Below are positions 1 to 6,467 of a stretch of 8,804 bases of DNA, piece after piece. The position numbers were made by a program, and so were the translations under genes. The notes beneath the pieces are model-generated. The model had not been told where the DNA came from. It searched no databases and was given only the letters and a program-made list of their open reading frames with translations. Source of the stretch: DASZHA01 sp049644325 (lineage in GTDB: Bacteria > Chloroflexota > Dormibacteria > DASZGP01); NCBI GenBank assembly GCA_049644325.1, contig JBARRR010000174.1, forward strand, positions 1-8,804. The letters are read 5' to 3'. Numbering within the stretch: the first letter of the stretch is position 1; the number at the start of each line of letters is the position of its first letter.

Positions 1-303
1 GCGCCGGCGTCGCGGCTCTACCGGATCGGGTACCTGTCGGCGATGCTGAACCCCAAGCTGGGCTTCTTCTTCGTCACCCTGCTGCCGCAGTTCGTCGAGC
101 CGGGGCAGCCGGTGCTGGCCCGTCTGCTCCTTTTGGGCCTGATATTCAGCTGTATCGGCATCCTCTGGCTTGCGGTTTACGGCTTCATCGTGACCAAGGT
201 TCGCGACGCCCTGGCCACGCCCCGCGTTCGTGCTTGGATGGAACGCGTTTCCGGTGTGGTCCTCGTCGGCTTCGCCGCGCGACTCGCCCTGGAGCGTGCC
301 TGA
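1..303 (+). CDS. LysE/RhtB-family exporter, C-terminal part (5' end outside window)
   Basis: The reading frame is open from the first base and stops with TGA at 301-303, giving the last 100 residues. The sequence contains the family signature around residues 15-33 (MLNPKLGFFF followed by LLPQF), which matches the conserved 'NPK..lFf...lPQF' segment of LysE/RhtB amino-acid and metabolite exporters. After it come a hydrophobic membrane segment (about residues 40-62), a short charged loop (VRDALATPRVRAWMERV) and a final hydrophobic helix (VVLVGFAARLAL), the usual end of this six-helix inner-membrane family of about 200-210 residues. Members export amino acids or related small molecules; the substrate cannot be told from this piece. 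The YCII gene starts 34 bases downstream on the same strand and may be cotranscribed. Family assignment is good; specificity is unknown. Confidence 0.85.
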   Translation, partial: APASRLYRIGYLSAMLNPKLGFFFVTLLPQFVEPGQPVLARLLLLGLIFSCIGILWLAVYGFIVTKVRDALATPRVRAWMERVSGVVLVGFAARLALERA

Positions 304-322
304 CAACCTAGCGATTCGAGTT

Positions 323-330
323 GAGGAGGT
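323..330 (+). promoter_or_regulatory. Strong Shine-Dalgarno for the YCII gene at 338
   Basis: GAGGAGGT lies 7 bases before a GTG codon at 338-340. It is close to the full anti-16S complement and decides the start of the downstream YCII gene: an in-frame ATG at 230 lies inside the LysE gene and would add about 36 residues foreign to the YCII family. Confidence 0.8.
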
Positions 331-337
331 AACAACG

Positions 338-679
338 GTGAAGTTCCTGATGCTGTTCATGGGCCTCGCAGGCCAGCCCGATGCGACTGACGACCAGACC
401 GTCGCCTACAACGCCAAATGGGGCGAGTACATGGGATCCCTGGCCCAGAGCGGCAAGCTGTTATCGGGGCTGCCGCTGCAATCGTCCGGAAAGGTCGTCA
501 CGCGAGACGGTGTCAGTGACGTGGACCTCAAGCCTGTTGACATCGGCGGCTACCAGATCATCGAGGCCAACAGCGAGGACGAGGCGATCGAGATCGCCCG
601 CGGCGCACCTCACGTCGCGCTAGGTGGTGCGACGGTGGTGCGTCCCTGCGACGAGACCCGGGCCCAGCCCGACGGGTAG
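338..679 (+). CDS. YCII (DGPF)-family protein, 113 aa
   Basis: Starting from GTG 338 behind a strong Shine-Dalgarno, the product begins MKFLMLFMGL, the typical first strand of YCII/DGPF proteins. It continues with a helix containing AYNAKWGEYM, then 'sGkLLsGlPLqsSGKVV' (about 38-54), VTRDG (54-58), GGYQIIEANSEDEAIEIA (70-87) and PHVALGGATVVRP (91-103). This is the full-length domain order of the family, a ferredoxin-like fold of roughly 100-120 residues. YCII proteins are small cytosolic proteins of mostly unknown function; some have a His/Asp pair and may be enzymes, others sit beside sigma factors. No sigma factor is seen here. The gene lies 34 bases after the LysE-type exporter. Its last 70 bases overlap, antisense, the 3' end of the MFS gene, and the overlap encodes the last core strand plus a ten-residue tail. 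Family certain; role unknown. Confidence 0.85.
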   Translation: MKFLMLFMGLAGQPDATDDQTVAYNAKWGEYMGSLAQSGKLLSGLPLQSSGKVVTRDGVSDVDLKPVDIGGYQIIEANSEDEAIEIARGAPHVALGGATVVRPCDETRAQPDG

Positions 680-1809
680 ACGAAGAGCACCAGCGGAACC
701 CCCAGGGCGGTGATCGCCGCCATCGCCAGGAACGCCAACAGGGGCCGGCCGATCAGCGCCTGCACCGCCAGCGCCACCACCAGGCCGCCGAGGTTGCCCG
801 ACAGCCACATCAGCGCCGCGGCGCTTCCGCCGGCGGCGCCGGCGCGGCGTTCGGTCAGCTCGAGTACCACCGGTAGGTCGGCGAGCAGGAGGGCGCCGAT
901 GAGGACCAGGACAACGGCGTCGACAGCCACCAAGGGAACGAGTCCCAACACGACGCAGCCCACCCCGGCGACCACCACCGATGCCCCAATCATCAGTCGC
1001 TCCCATCCCCGCCTGGCCACCACCGCGGGCAGTATCGCCGACCCGATCACCCCCGCCACCACCATGGCGATGAGCAGGCCCCCGGCGGCGACGTCGGATA
1101 CGCCGGCCGGGGCCAGCAGCGCCTGGAGCCACGTGATCAACCCGATGAAAGCGCCGAAGCCGACAAAGACCAGCGCCGCCAAGACCCGGATGAGGGGGTC
1201 ACCGAGGACATTCCTGATCGCCGAGAGGCCAACGTTCTCAACCACCGCCGCGGCCGGCCCCGGCCGTCGCAGGAGCGCCACCAATGCCACCGCCGCGACC
1301 GCGGCCGCCGTCTCCTGGACGAGCAGCAGGCCCACGAAGGAGCTGGACATCAGCGGGCCCGTCAGCAGAGCGACCAGCATGCCCACGAAAATCCCGGCGG
1401 AACCGACCGCGATGCCGGCCGGGCGGGACCTCTCGGGAAGGTATTCACTGGCCAGCTTGGTGACCGCGTTGAGCACCAGCGGCTGCGCAACCGCGACCAG
1501 GACCTGGCCAACCAGCGCCGACGTGAAGCTGTCGCCGGCGAGCCGGGCCGCACCCCCAGCCGCGGTCAGCACGGCGCCGGCAGCCAGCGCCGGCCGGAAC
1601 CATCGGTCCAGTAACACCCCCGCGGGGATTGCCAGGACCACGTAGACGAGGGGGAAGACCTGGGCCAGCCAGCCGATGGCGTCGACCGACACCTGGTAGT
1701 GCGCCGCGCTGGCGGTGGTTATCGGGGCGAAGGTTAGCCAGAGCATCTGGGTCGCGCCGGCCACCACGGCATATGCCGCGACCACGAGCCAGCCGCGCCG
1801 ATCAGGCAT
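610..1809 (-). CDS. MFS transporter, FLVCR-like, 399 aa
   Basis: The product is strongly hydrophobic with about twelve membrane segments and no signal peptide, as expected for a major facilitator superfamily inner-membrane transporter of usual length (about 400 aa). The first helix carries MLWLTFAPITT (22-32), followed by IGWLAQVFPLVYV and the loop 2-3 motif PAGVLLDRW (62-70), a variant of the MFS 'G..aDr.Gr' signature. NAVTKLASEYLP (114-125) resembles the 'NA..KLa..wfp' segment of the FLVCR-like branch, known in eukaryotes for heme or choline transport; the substrate here is unknown. A pause after helix 6 (about 181-200) is the usual central loop. I chose ATG at 1809. A TTG at 1827 would add six residues (start MVENTE) but leaves only two bases before the divergent permease start. 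Convergent with, and overlapping by 70 bp, the YCII gene. Confidence 0.85.
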   Translation of the reverse strand: MPDRRGWLVVAAYAVVAGATQMLWLTFAPITTASAAHYQVSVDAIGWLAQVFPLVYVVLAIPAGVLLDRWFRPALAAGAVLTAAGGAARLAGDSFTSALVGQVLVAVAQPLVLNAVTKLASEYLPERSRPAGIAVGSAGIFVGMLVALLTGPLMSSSFVGLLLVQETAAAVAAVALVALLRRPGPAAAVVENVGLSAIRNVLGDPLIRVLAALVFVGFGAFIGLITWLQALLAPAGVSDVAAGGLLIAMVVAGVIGSAILPAVVARRGWERLMIGASVVVAGVGCVVLGLVPLVAVDAVVLVLIGALLLADLPVVLELTERRAGAAGGSAAALMWLSGNLGGLVVALAVQALIGRPLLAFLAMAAITALGVPLVLFVYPSGWARVSSQGRTTVAPPSAT

Positions 1810-1814
1810 CTCGG

Positions 1815-1820
1815 TATTCT
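1815..1820 (+). promoter_or_regulatory. Possible -10 element (TATTCT) for the permease
   Basis: TATTCT fits TANNNT and ends 9 bases before the GTG at 1830, the geometry expected for a leaderless or nearly leaderless transcript. No Shine-Dalgarno is visible before this GTG and no clear -35 is seen. It lies between the MFS ATG (1809) and the permease start. This is inference from spacing only. Confidence 0.35.
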
Positions 1821-1829
1821 CGACCAACG

Positions 1830-3038
1830 GTGGCTCTCATCATCGATGCAGTTCTTCGCGCCCTTCAGGCCAGCTTCAACATGTTCTGGGAGGTGTTCTG
1901 GCCCCTGGCCCTGGGCTTCCTGATCAGCGCCATCGTCCAGGCGCTGGTGCCCAAGGAGCGAGTGGCCCGCGCCCTCGGCCAGAACTCGCTGCCGGACGCG
2001 GGGGTGGCGACAATTCTGGGCGCGATCTCATCCTCCTGCTCGTACGCGGCGGTTGCGGTGGCGCGCGCCCTGTTCCGCAAGGGAGCTCATTTTGCCAACG
2101 CCATCATCTTCGAGTTCGCATCCACCAACCTGGTGTTCGAGCTCGGGCTGGTTCTGCTCATCCTGCTGGGGTGGCGGTTCGTAGCGGGCGAGATCGTGGG
2201 CGGGCTGGTCATGGTGCTGATCCTCTGGGTCCTCTTCCGGTTGACGCTCCGGCCGCGGCTGGTCGAAGAGGCGCGGCGCCAGGCCGAGATGGGGCTGCAC
2301 GGCAAGATGGAAGGCCACAGCGAGATGGACATGTCGGTGAAGGACGGCCCCTTCCTTCGCCGCGCCTTTTCACCGCAGGCGTTCACGTCGGTGGCGCACT
2401 ACTTCTGGATGGACATCGCCAGCATCTGGACCGACCTCGTCATCGGGTTCCTGGTCGCGGGGGCGCTGGAGGCATGGGTTCCGGACACCTTCTGGCGCTC
2501 GCTCTTCCTCACCGACCAGCCAGGCCTGGCCAACATCTGGGGGCCGATCATCGGTCCGCTGGTGGCCATGCTCAGCTTCGTCTGCTCGGTGGGCAATATC
2601 CCGTTGGCCGCGGTCCTCTGGAATGGCGGCATCAGCTTTGGCGGCGTGATCGCCTTCATTTTCGGCGACCTCATCATCCTGCCGATCCTCAACATCTATA
2701 GGAAGTACTACGGCCGCCGGATGATGGCCTACCTCTTCGTGGTGTCCTACGGGGCGATGGTGCTGGCCGGGCTCCTGGTTGAGCTCGGCTTCCAGGTAAC
2801 CGGGCAGGTGCCCAGGTTCTCACCGGTGCAAGCGTTCCGGGCGCAGCCCAGCCTCGACTACACCTTCTTCCTCAACCTGGCCTTCCTGGTGCTGGCAGTG
2901 GTCCTGGGGTACCGCTTCCTGCGCACCGGCGGACGCGAGATGTTGGGGATGATGGAGATGAGCTCCGAGGAGATGGCGGCGCAGCATGGGGGCGGCGACC
3001 ACACCGAGCACGCCGGCCACTCAGGCCGCGGGGGCTAG
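1830..3038 (+). CDS. COG0701 / DUF318-type permease with Met/His-rich loops, 402 aa
   Basis: A polytopic inner-membrane permease of the YraQ/ArsP-like group (PF03773 type). It shows two internally related halves: residues 62-100 (ILGAISSSCSYAAVAVAR..., Cys70) and 243-285 (...FVCSVGNIPLAAVLW..., Cys252). These resemble the paired 'CS.G..PLa..L...G' segments of the family. The classical CSC of the first half is here CSY. Eight or so hydrophobic segments lie between 20 and 137, 203 and 287, and 299 and 365. The central hydrophilic loop (154-169) has four Met and two His, and the C-terminal tail (371-402) has five Met and four His (ending HTEHAGHSGRGG), suggesting soft-metal contact. Some family members export organoarsenicals; the substrate here is unknown. 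Start GTG 1830 was chosen because residues before it, in an open frame back to 1629, are antisense to the MFS gene and low-complexity Arg/Pro. The stop shares CTAG with the LLM gene. Confidence 0.85.
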   Translation: MALIIDAVLRALQASFNMFWEVFWPLALGFLISAIVQALVPKERVARALGQNSLPDAGVATILGAISSSCSYAAVAVARALFRKGAHFANAIIFEFASTNLVFELGLVLLILLGWRFVAGEIVGGLVMVLILWVLFRLTLRPRLVEEARRQAEMGLHGKMEGHSEMDMSVKDGPFLRRAFSPQAFTSVAHYFWMDIASIWTDLVIGFLVAGALEAWVPDTFWRSLFLTDQPGLANIWGPIIGPLVAMLSFVCSVGNIPLAAVLWNGGISFGGVIAFIFGDLIILPILNIYRKYYGRRMMAYLFVVSYGAMVLAGLLVELGFQVTGQVPRFSPVQAFRAQPSLDYTFFLNLAFLVLAVVLGYRFLRTGGREMLGMMEMSSEEMAAQHGGGDHTEHAGHSGRGG

Positions 3039-4075
3039 GAGCGGACGTACTCCGCCAGCTGCGGTAGGTACTCGCGCTGGGGCACGTTCAGGGAGAAGGA
3101 GGTGATCACCGTCTTCTTCCACTCGGCGATCTCCTCCTTGATCTTGTCGAGGGGTCCCACCATGGCCACGTCCTCGACCAGCCGCGTAGGCACCGCGGCA
3201 ATGGCGGCGGGCTTGTCGCCGGCCAGGTAGAGGTCTTGGATCTGGCGGCACTCGGCCTCATACCCCAGCCGGACAAAGACGTCGTTGTGGAAGTTGGTGC
3301 CCTTGGCCCCCATGCCGCCGATGTATAGCGCCAGGATGGGCCGCATGAAATCGGCCGCCTCGTCGACCTTGTCGTGGACGATGATCGCCAGCGGGCCACC
3401 GTACACCTCGAACGTCTCCTTGGTGTGGCGGGCGCCGGGGACGGCGAAACCGTTGTCGAGGGCCTCGGCGTAGAAGTCGTTCATCTTCGGCGAGAAGAAC
3501 AGCGTCAGCCAGCCGTCGGCGATCTCGGCCGCCAGGGCGATGTTCTTGGGGCCCTCCGCGCCAAGGTAGATGGGGATGTCCTCGCGATAGGGGTGCAGCG
3601 TCGACTTCAGCCGCTTGCCCAGCCCGGTGCCGCCCTCAAACGGCAGCTTGTAATGGTTGCCCGAGAACTCCAGAACCTCCCGACGGAACACCCGCCGCAT
3701 GATGTCGACATACTCGCGCGTGCGCTCCAGGGGCCGCGGGAACGGCTGGCCGTACCACCCCTCCACCACCTGCGGGTTGCTGGCGCCGACGCCGACGATG
3801 ACGCGCCCGCCGGTCAGGTGGTCGAGGGTCATCGCCGCCATCGCCAAAGTCGTCGGCGGACGGGCTGACATCTGGGAGATGCCGGTCCCGAGCTTGACTC
3901 GCTTGGTCTGGGAGCCCCACCACGCCAGCGGCGTCCAGGCGTCGCTGCCGTAGGCCTCGGCGGTCCAGACCGAGTCGAAGCCGAGGTCGTCTGCCAGCTG
4001 GAACGTCTCGGCGGCGCCCTCGGGCGGGCCGGCGGTCCAGTAGCCGACGGTGGTCCCGACCTTCATCTCGCTCAC
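3035..4075 (-). CDS. LLM-class (luciferase-like, probably F420-dependent) oxidoreductase, 346 aa
   Basis: The product matches the bacterial luciferase-like monooxygenase family (PF00296), a cytosolic TIM-barrel flavin/F420 enzyme. Visible hallmarks are MKVGTTVGYW at the N-terminus, LADDLGFDSVWTAEAYGSDA (27-46), RVKLGTGISQ then RPPTTLAMAAMTLDHLTGGR (72-91), VGVGASNPQVVEGWYG (94-109) and IYLGAEGPKNIALAAEIADG (169-188). The length fits single-domain F420-dependent members, which transfer hydride from F420H2 to diverse substrates. F420 rather than FMN is inferred from the family branch and likely host, not proven. Start choice: GTG 4075 lies 8 bases after a -10-like CATACT. The ATG at 4066 also gives a normal family N-terminus, and the TTG at 4084 is less likely because it overlaps the -10. 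The gene diverges from the hydrolase-cyclase gene and ends inside CTAG 3035-3038, shared with the permease stop. Substrate unknown. Confidence 0.9.
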   Translation of the reverse strand: MSEMKVGTTVGYWTAGPPEGAAETFQLADDLGFDSVWTAEAYGSDAWTPLAWWGSQTKRVKLGTGISQMSARPPTTLAMAAMTLDHLTGGRVIVGVGASNPQVVEGWYGQPFPRPLERTREYVDIMRRVFRREVLEFSGNHYKLPFEGGTGLGKRLKSTLHPYREDIPIYLGAEGPKNIALAAEIADGWLTLFFSPKMNDFYAEALDNGFAVPGARHTKETFEVYGGPLAIIVHDKVDEAADFMRPILALYIGGMGAKGTNFHNDVFVRLGYEAECRQIQDLYLAGDKPAAIAAVPTRLVEDVAMVGPLDKIKEEIAEWKKTVITSFSLNVPQREYLPQLAEYVRS

Positions 4076-4083
4076 GGCGGACA

Positions 4084-4089
4084 AGTATG
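4084..4089 (-). promoter_or_regulatory. Possible -10 element (CATACT) for the LLM oxidoreductase
   Basis: On the minus strand CATACT (five of six matches to TATACT) ends 8 bases before GTG 4075. No Shine-Dalgarno precedes that codon, so a leaderless transcript is plausible. No convincing -35 box is seen; its expected position falls on the dyad at 4105-4120. Confidence 0.4.
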
Positions 4090-4104
4090 CTCCGCCGCCA
4101 CGGC

Positions 4105-4120
4105 GCCGATACGGATCGGC
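4105..4120. promoter_or_regulatory. 16-bp inverted repeat in the divergent spacer, possible operator
   Basis: GCCGAT-ACGG-ATCGGC is a perfect 6+6 bp dyad with a 4-base centre. It sits between the two -10-like hexamers of the divergent LLM and hydrolase-cyclase genes and would cover or touch the -35 region of both, a position where one dimeric regulator could control both directions. A 6-bp dyad can also occur by chance in GC-rich DNA, and no regulator gene is present in the window. Confidence 0.35.
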
Positions 4121-4121
4121 C

Positions 4122-4127
4122 TAGACT
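4122..4127 (+). promoter_or_regulatory. Possible -10 element (TAGACT) for the hydrolase-cyclase operon
   Basis: TAGACT fits TANNNT and ends 6 bases before the ATG at 4134. Together with the absence of a Shine-Dalgarno this is the pattern of leaderless genes in high-GC Gram-positives and related lineages. No -35 consensus is seen. Confidence 0.5.
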
Positions 4128-4133
4128 TCCGCC

Positions 4134-5468
4134 ATGAAGCCTGAGGTCAAATACGCCCGCAACGGCGACGTACACATCGCCTACGAGACGTTTGGCGAGG
4201 GGCCCATCGACGTGGTCGTGGTGCCGGGTTTCGTCAGTCACCTGGACGTCGGCTGGGAGAACCCCGGGTACCGGAAATTCGCCGACGGACTGGGCCGCTT
4301 TGCCCGCGTGATCTCATTCGACAAGCGCGGCACCGGCATGTCCGACCCGGTCGAGGGCGTGCCCACCCTGGAGCAGCGCATGGATGACGTCCGCGCGGTG
4401 ATGGACGCCGCCGGCTCGGAGAAGGCGGCCCTGGCGGGCTTCAGTGAGGGTGCGCCGATGTGCGTGCTCTTCGCCGCCACCTACCCCGAGCGCACCGAGG
4501 CGCTGGTGCTGTGCGGCGGGATGGCCCGATCGACCTGGGCGCCTGACTATCCCTGGGCCTCGACGCCACAGGCGCTGGAGGAGTCCACCACCGAGTTCCT
4601 GCTGCCCGCATGGGGCAGCGGCGAGAACCTTGAGCCCTTCGCTCCCAGCGTTGCCGACGACCCCGGGCTGCGCGAGTGGTGGGGGAAGATGGAACGGGTC
4701 GGCGCCAGCCCGGGGATGATGCTCAAGCTCTACCAGATGTTCCTCGAGATCGACGTACGCGATGTGCTGCCGCTGGTCCAGGTGCCAACCCTCGTGCTCC
4801 ACCACACAGGCGACCGCGTCGTCAACGTCAATGCCGGCCGGTACCTGGGCGAGCACATCCCCGGGGCCAAGTATGTCGAGCTGCCAGGGCGCGACCATGC
4901 TGCCTGGGCAGGTGACGTGGATGGCCTGCTCGGCGAGATCGAGGAGTTCCTCACCGGCGCTCGGGCGGCGCCCCCAGATGACACCGACAGGGTGCTCGCC
5001 ACGGTGCTGTTCACCGACGTTGTTGGCTCCACCGTGCGCGCCGTGGAGATGGGCGACAGGGCCTGGCGCGACCTCCTGGAACGACACCACGCTGTGGTCC
5101 GCGGCGAGCTGGCCAAGCACCGGGGGCGCGAGGTGAAGACCATGGGCGACGGCTTCCTGGCCACGTTCGACGGCCCCGCTCGCGGGGTACGCGCCGCCCA
5201 GGCGATCGTGGCCGGGGTACGCAACATCGGGCTCGAGGTGCGCAGCGGCCTCCACACCGGGGAGTGCGAGATGCTCGGCGAGGACGTGGGTGGCATCGCG
5301 GTTCACATCGGCGCTCGCATCGCCGCCAGAGCCGATGCCGGTGAGGTGCTGGTCTCGTCCACGGTCAAGGACCTGGTCGCGGGCTCGGGCATCGAGTTCG
5401 ACGACCGCGGCAGCCACGAGCTCAAGGGCGTCCCCGGCGAGTGGCATCTCTTCGCCGCCCACGGCTGA
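4134..5468 (+). CDS. Alpha/beta hydrolase-class III nucleotidyl cyclase fusion (Rv1900c-like), copy 1, 444 aa
   Basis: Two domains are visible. Residues 1-275 form an alpha/beta hydrolase: oxyanion-side VVVVPGFVSH (27-36), FDKRGTG (62-68), nucleophile elbow G-F-S-E-G with Ser104, acid Asp227 in HTGDRVV and His255 in GRDHAAW, so the triad looks complete. Residues 286-444 form a class III cyclase catalytic domain: LFTDVVGST with metal-ligand Asp295, VKTMGDGF with Lys335 and the second metal Asp339, then EDVGGIAVHIGARI with Asp384 at the purine-specifying site, His391 where canonical enzymes have the transition-state Asn, and the catalytic Arg395. There is no signal peptide or membrane helix, so it is cytosolic. 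The architecture is that of mycobacterial Rv1900c, reported to make cAMP; ATP to cAMP is the likely reaction, and the hydrolase part may bind or cleave an unknown ester. First gene of a probable operon. A related gene lies at 7230-8555 on the other strand. Confidence 0.92.
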   Translation: MKPEVKYARNGDVHIAYETFGEGPIDVVVVPGFVSHLDVGWENPGYRKFADGLGRFARVISFDKRGTGMSDPVEGVPTLEQRMDDVRAVMDAAGSEKAALAGFSEGAPMCVLFAATYPERTEALVLCGGMARSTWAPDYPWASTPQALEESTTEFLLPAWGSGENLEPFAPSVADDPGLREWWGKMERVGASPGMMLKLYQMFLEIDVRDVLPLVQVPTLVLHHTGDRVVNVNAGRYLGEHIPGAKYVELPGRDHAAWAGDVDGLLGEIEEFLTGARAAPPDDTDRVLATVLFTDVVGSTVRAVEMGDRAWRDLLERHHAVVRGELAKHRGREVKTMGDGFLATFDGPARGVRAAQAIVAGVRNIGLEVRSGLHTGECEMLGEDVGGIAVHIGARIAARADAGEVLVSSTVKDLVAGSGIEFDDRGSHELKGVPGEWHLFAAHG

Positions 5469-5495
5469 CGCGACCGCGGCGCCCGGGCAAGTTAC

Positions 5496-5501
5496 GGAGG
5501 A
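5496..5501 (+). promoter_or_regulatory. Shine-Dalgarno for the quinone oxidoreductase gene
   Basis: GGAGGA lies 9 bases before ATG 5511, inside the 42-base gap after the hydrolase-cyclase gene. It supports that start and contrasts with the SD-less, probably leaderless first gene of the run. Confidence 0.7.
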
Positions 5502-5510
5502 AAGCAAGCG

Positions 5511-6464
5511 ATGAAAGCGATCCAGGTGACTGAGTTTGGGGGTCCCGAGGTGCTGGAGCTGCGGGAGGTGCCCGACCCGGTGCCCGCCAACGGCGAGCTG
5601 CTGCTCGACGTCAGCGCCGCCGGCATCAACTATGCCGATACCCACCAGGCCGAGAACTCCTACCTCGCCCCCGCCACCCTGCCCATGATCCCGGGGGCCG
5701 AGGTGGTCGGCACGGGGCCTGATGGCAAGCGAGTGGTTGCCCTGCTCACCGCCGGTGGCGGCTACGCCGAGCGCGCCGTGGTCGACCCGGCCTACACCTA
5801 TGCCATCCCCGACGGCGTCAGCGACGGCGCCGCCCTGGCGGTCGTCCTCCAGGGCGCCACCGCCTGGCATATGCTGCGGACCATCGCCCACCTCAAGCCC
5901 GGCGAGACGGTGCTGGTGCACGCCGGGTCCGGTGGCGTGGGCTCGCTTGCGGTGCAGCTGGCCAAGCAGTGGGGCGCGGGACGGGTTATCGCCACGGCGT
6001 CGTCCGAGGACAAGCGCCAGGTGGCCCTCGACTTGGGCGCCGACGTCGCCATCGACTCCACAGCCGAGGACCTCGAGGCGGCGATCAAGGAGGCCGCCGG
6101 TGGTCGCGTCGACATCGTCCTGGAGATGGTGGGTGGCGACTGCTTCACCGCCAGCCTCAAGTCACTGGCGCCGTTTGGGCGCCTGGTGATCTACGGCATC
6201 GCCGGCCGCGTGCCGCCGCCGCCCGTCGACGCGGCACGCCTGCTCCGGGGCAGCAAGGGGGTGCTCGGCTTCTGGCTGGCCCACGCCTTCCTGAAGCCGG
6301 AGATGCTGCGGGAGGCGATCGAGGACCTCCTTGGGATGGTCGAACGGGGCGAACTGAAGACGGTTGTGGGCGGCACCTACCCGCTCGCCGACGCGCGGCA
6401 GGCCCATGAGGACATCCGCTCTCGCAAGACGTCGGGCAAGCTGGTCCTCGACACCAAGAAGTAG
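5511..6464 (+). CDS. NADPH:quinone oxidoreductase-like MDR (zinc-free) protein, 317 aa
   Basis: The product belongs to the medium-chain dehydrogenase/reductase superfamily, quinone-oxidoreductase branch. The N-terminal GroES-like domain starts MKAIQVTEFGGPEVL and has AAGINYADTHQ (36-46) and PMIPGAEVVG (58-67), the 'aGiNyaD' and 'P.ipG.E..G' signatures. The Rossmann domain has VLVHAGSGGVGSLAVQLAK (134-152), the AxxGGVG-type dinucleotide motif, then DLGADVAID (174-182) and DIVLEMVGG (201-209). The Cys/His zinc ligands of alcohol dehydrogenases are not apparent. Members use NADPH to reduce quinones or enone-type compounds in the cytosol; the substrate is unknown. Length (about 320 aa) is normal. 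It is preceded by a good Shine-Dalgarno, lies 42 bases after the cyclase fusion and 3 bases before the YCII gene, so cotranscription is likely. Confidence 0.9.
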   Translation: MKAIQVTEFGGPEVLELREVPDPVPANGELLLDVSAAGINYADTHQAENSYLAPATLPMIPGAEVVGTGPDGKRVVALLTAGGGYAERAVVDPAYTYAIPDGVSDGAALAVVLQGATAWHMLRTIAHLKPGETVLVHAGSGGVGSLAVQLAKQWGAGRVIATASSEDKRQVALDLGADVAIDSTAEDLEAAIKEAAGGRVDIVLEMVGGDCFTASLKSLAPFGRLVIYGIAGRVPPPPVDAARLLRGSKGVLGFWLAHAFLKPEMLREAIEDLLGMVERGELKTVVGGTYPLADARQAHEDIRSRKTSGKLVLDTKK

Positions 6465-6467
6465 CCG

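Noticed and set aside
230..337. Upstream ATG start for the first YCII gene
   Set aside because: It lies in the LysE coding region and adds non-homologous residues; the strong Shine-Dalgarno and GTG at 338 fit the family start.
710..1645. 311-residue open frame on the plus strand
   Set aside because: Antisense to the MFS transporter; a Thr/Ala/Pro/Ser-rich low-complexity translation with no domain.
1629..1829. N-terminal extension of the permease frame
   Set aside because: The frame is open upstream of GTG 1830, but the translation is Arg/Pro low complexity, antisense to the MFS N-terminus, and not expected before the first membrane segment of this family.
3374..3868. 164-residue plus-strand frame inside the LLM oxidoreductase gene
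   Set aside because: Fully antisense to a gene with clear family motifs; no recognisable domain of its own.
4314..5921. 535-residue open frame on the minus strand
   Set aside because: It lies antisense to the cyclase fusion and the start of the oxidoreductase, both with clear motifs. It is rich in Gly, His and Ala with no recognisable domain, a normal result of high GC at third codon positions.
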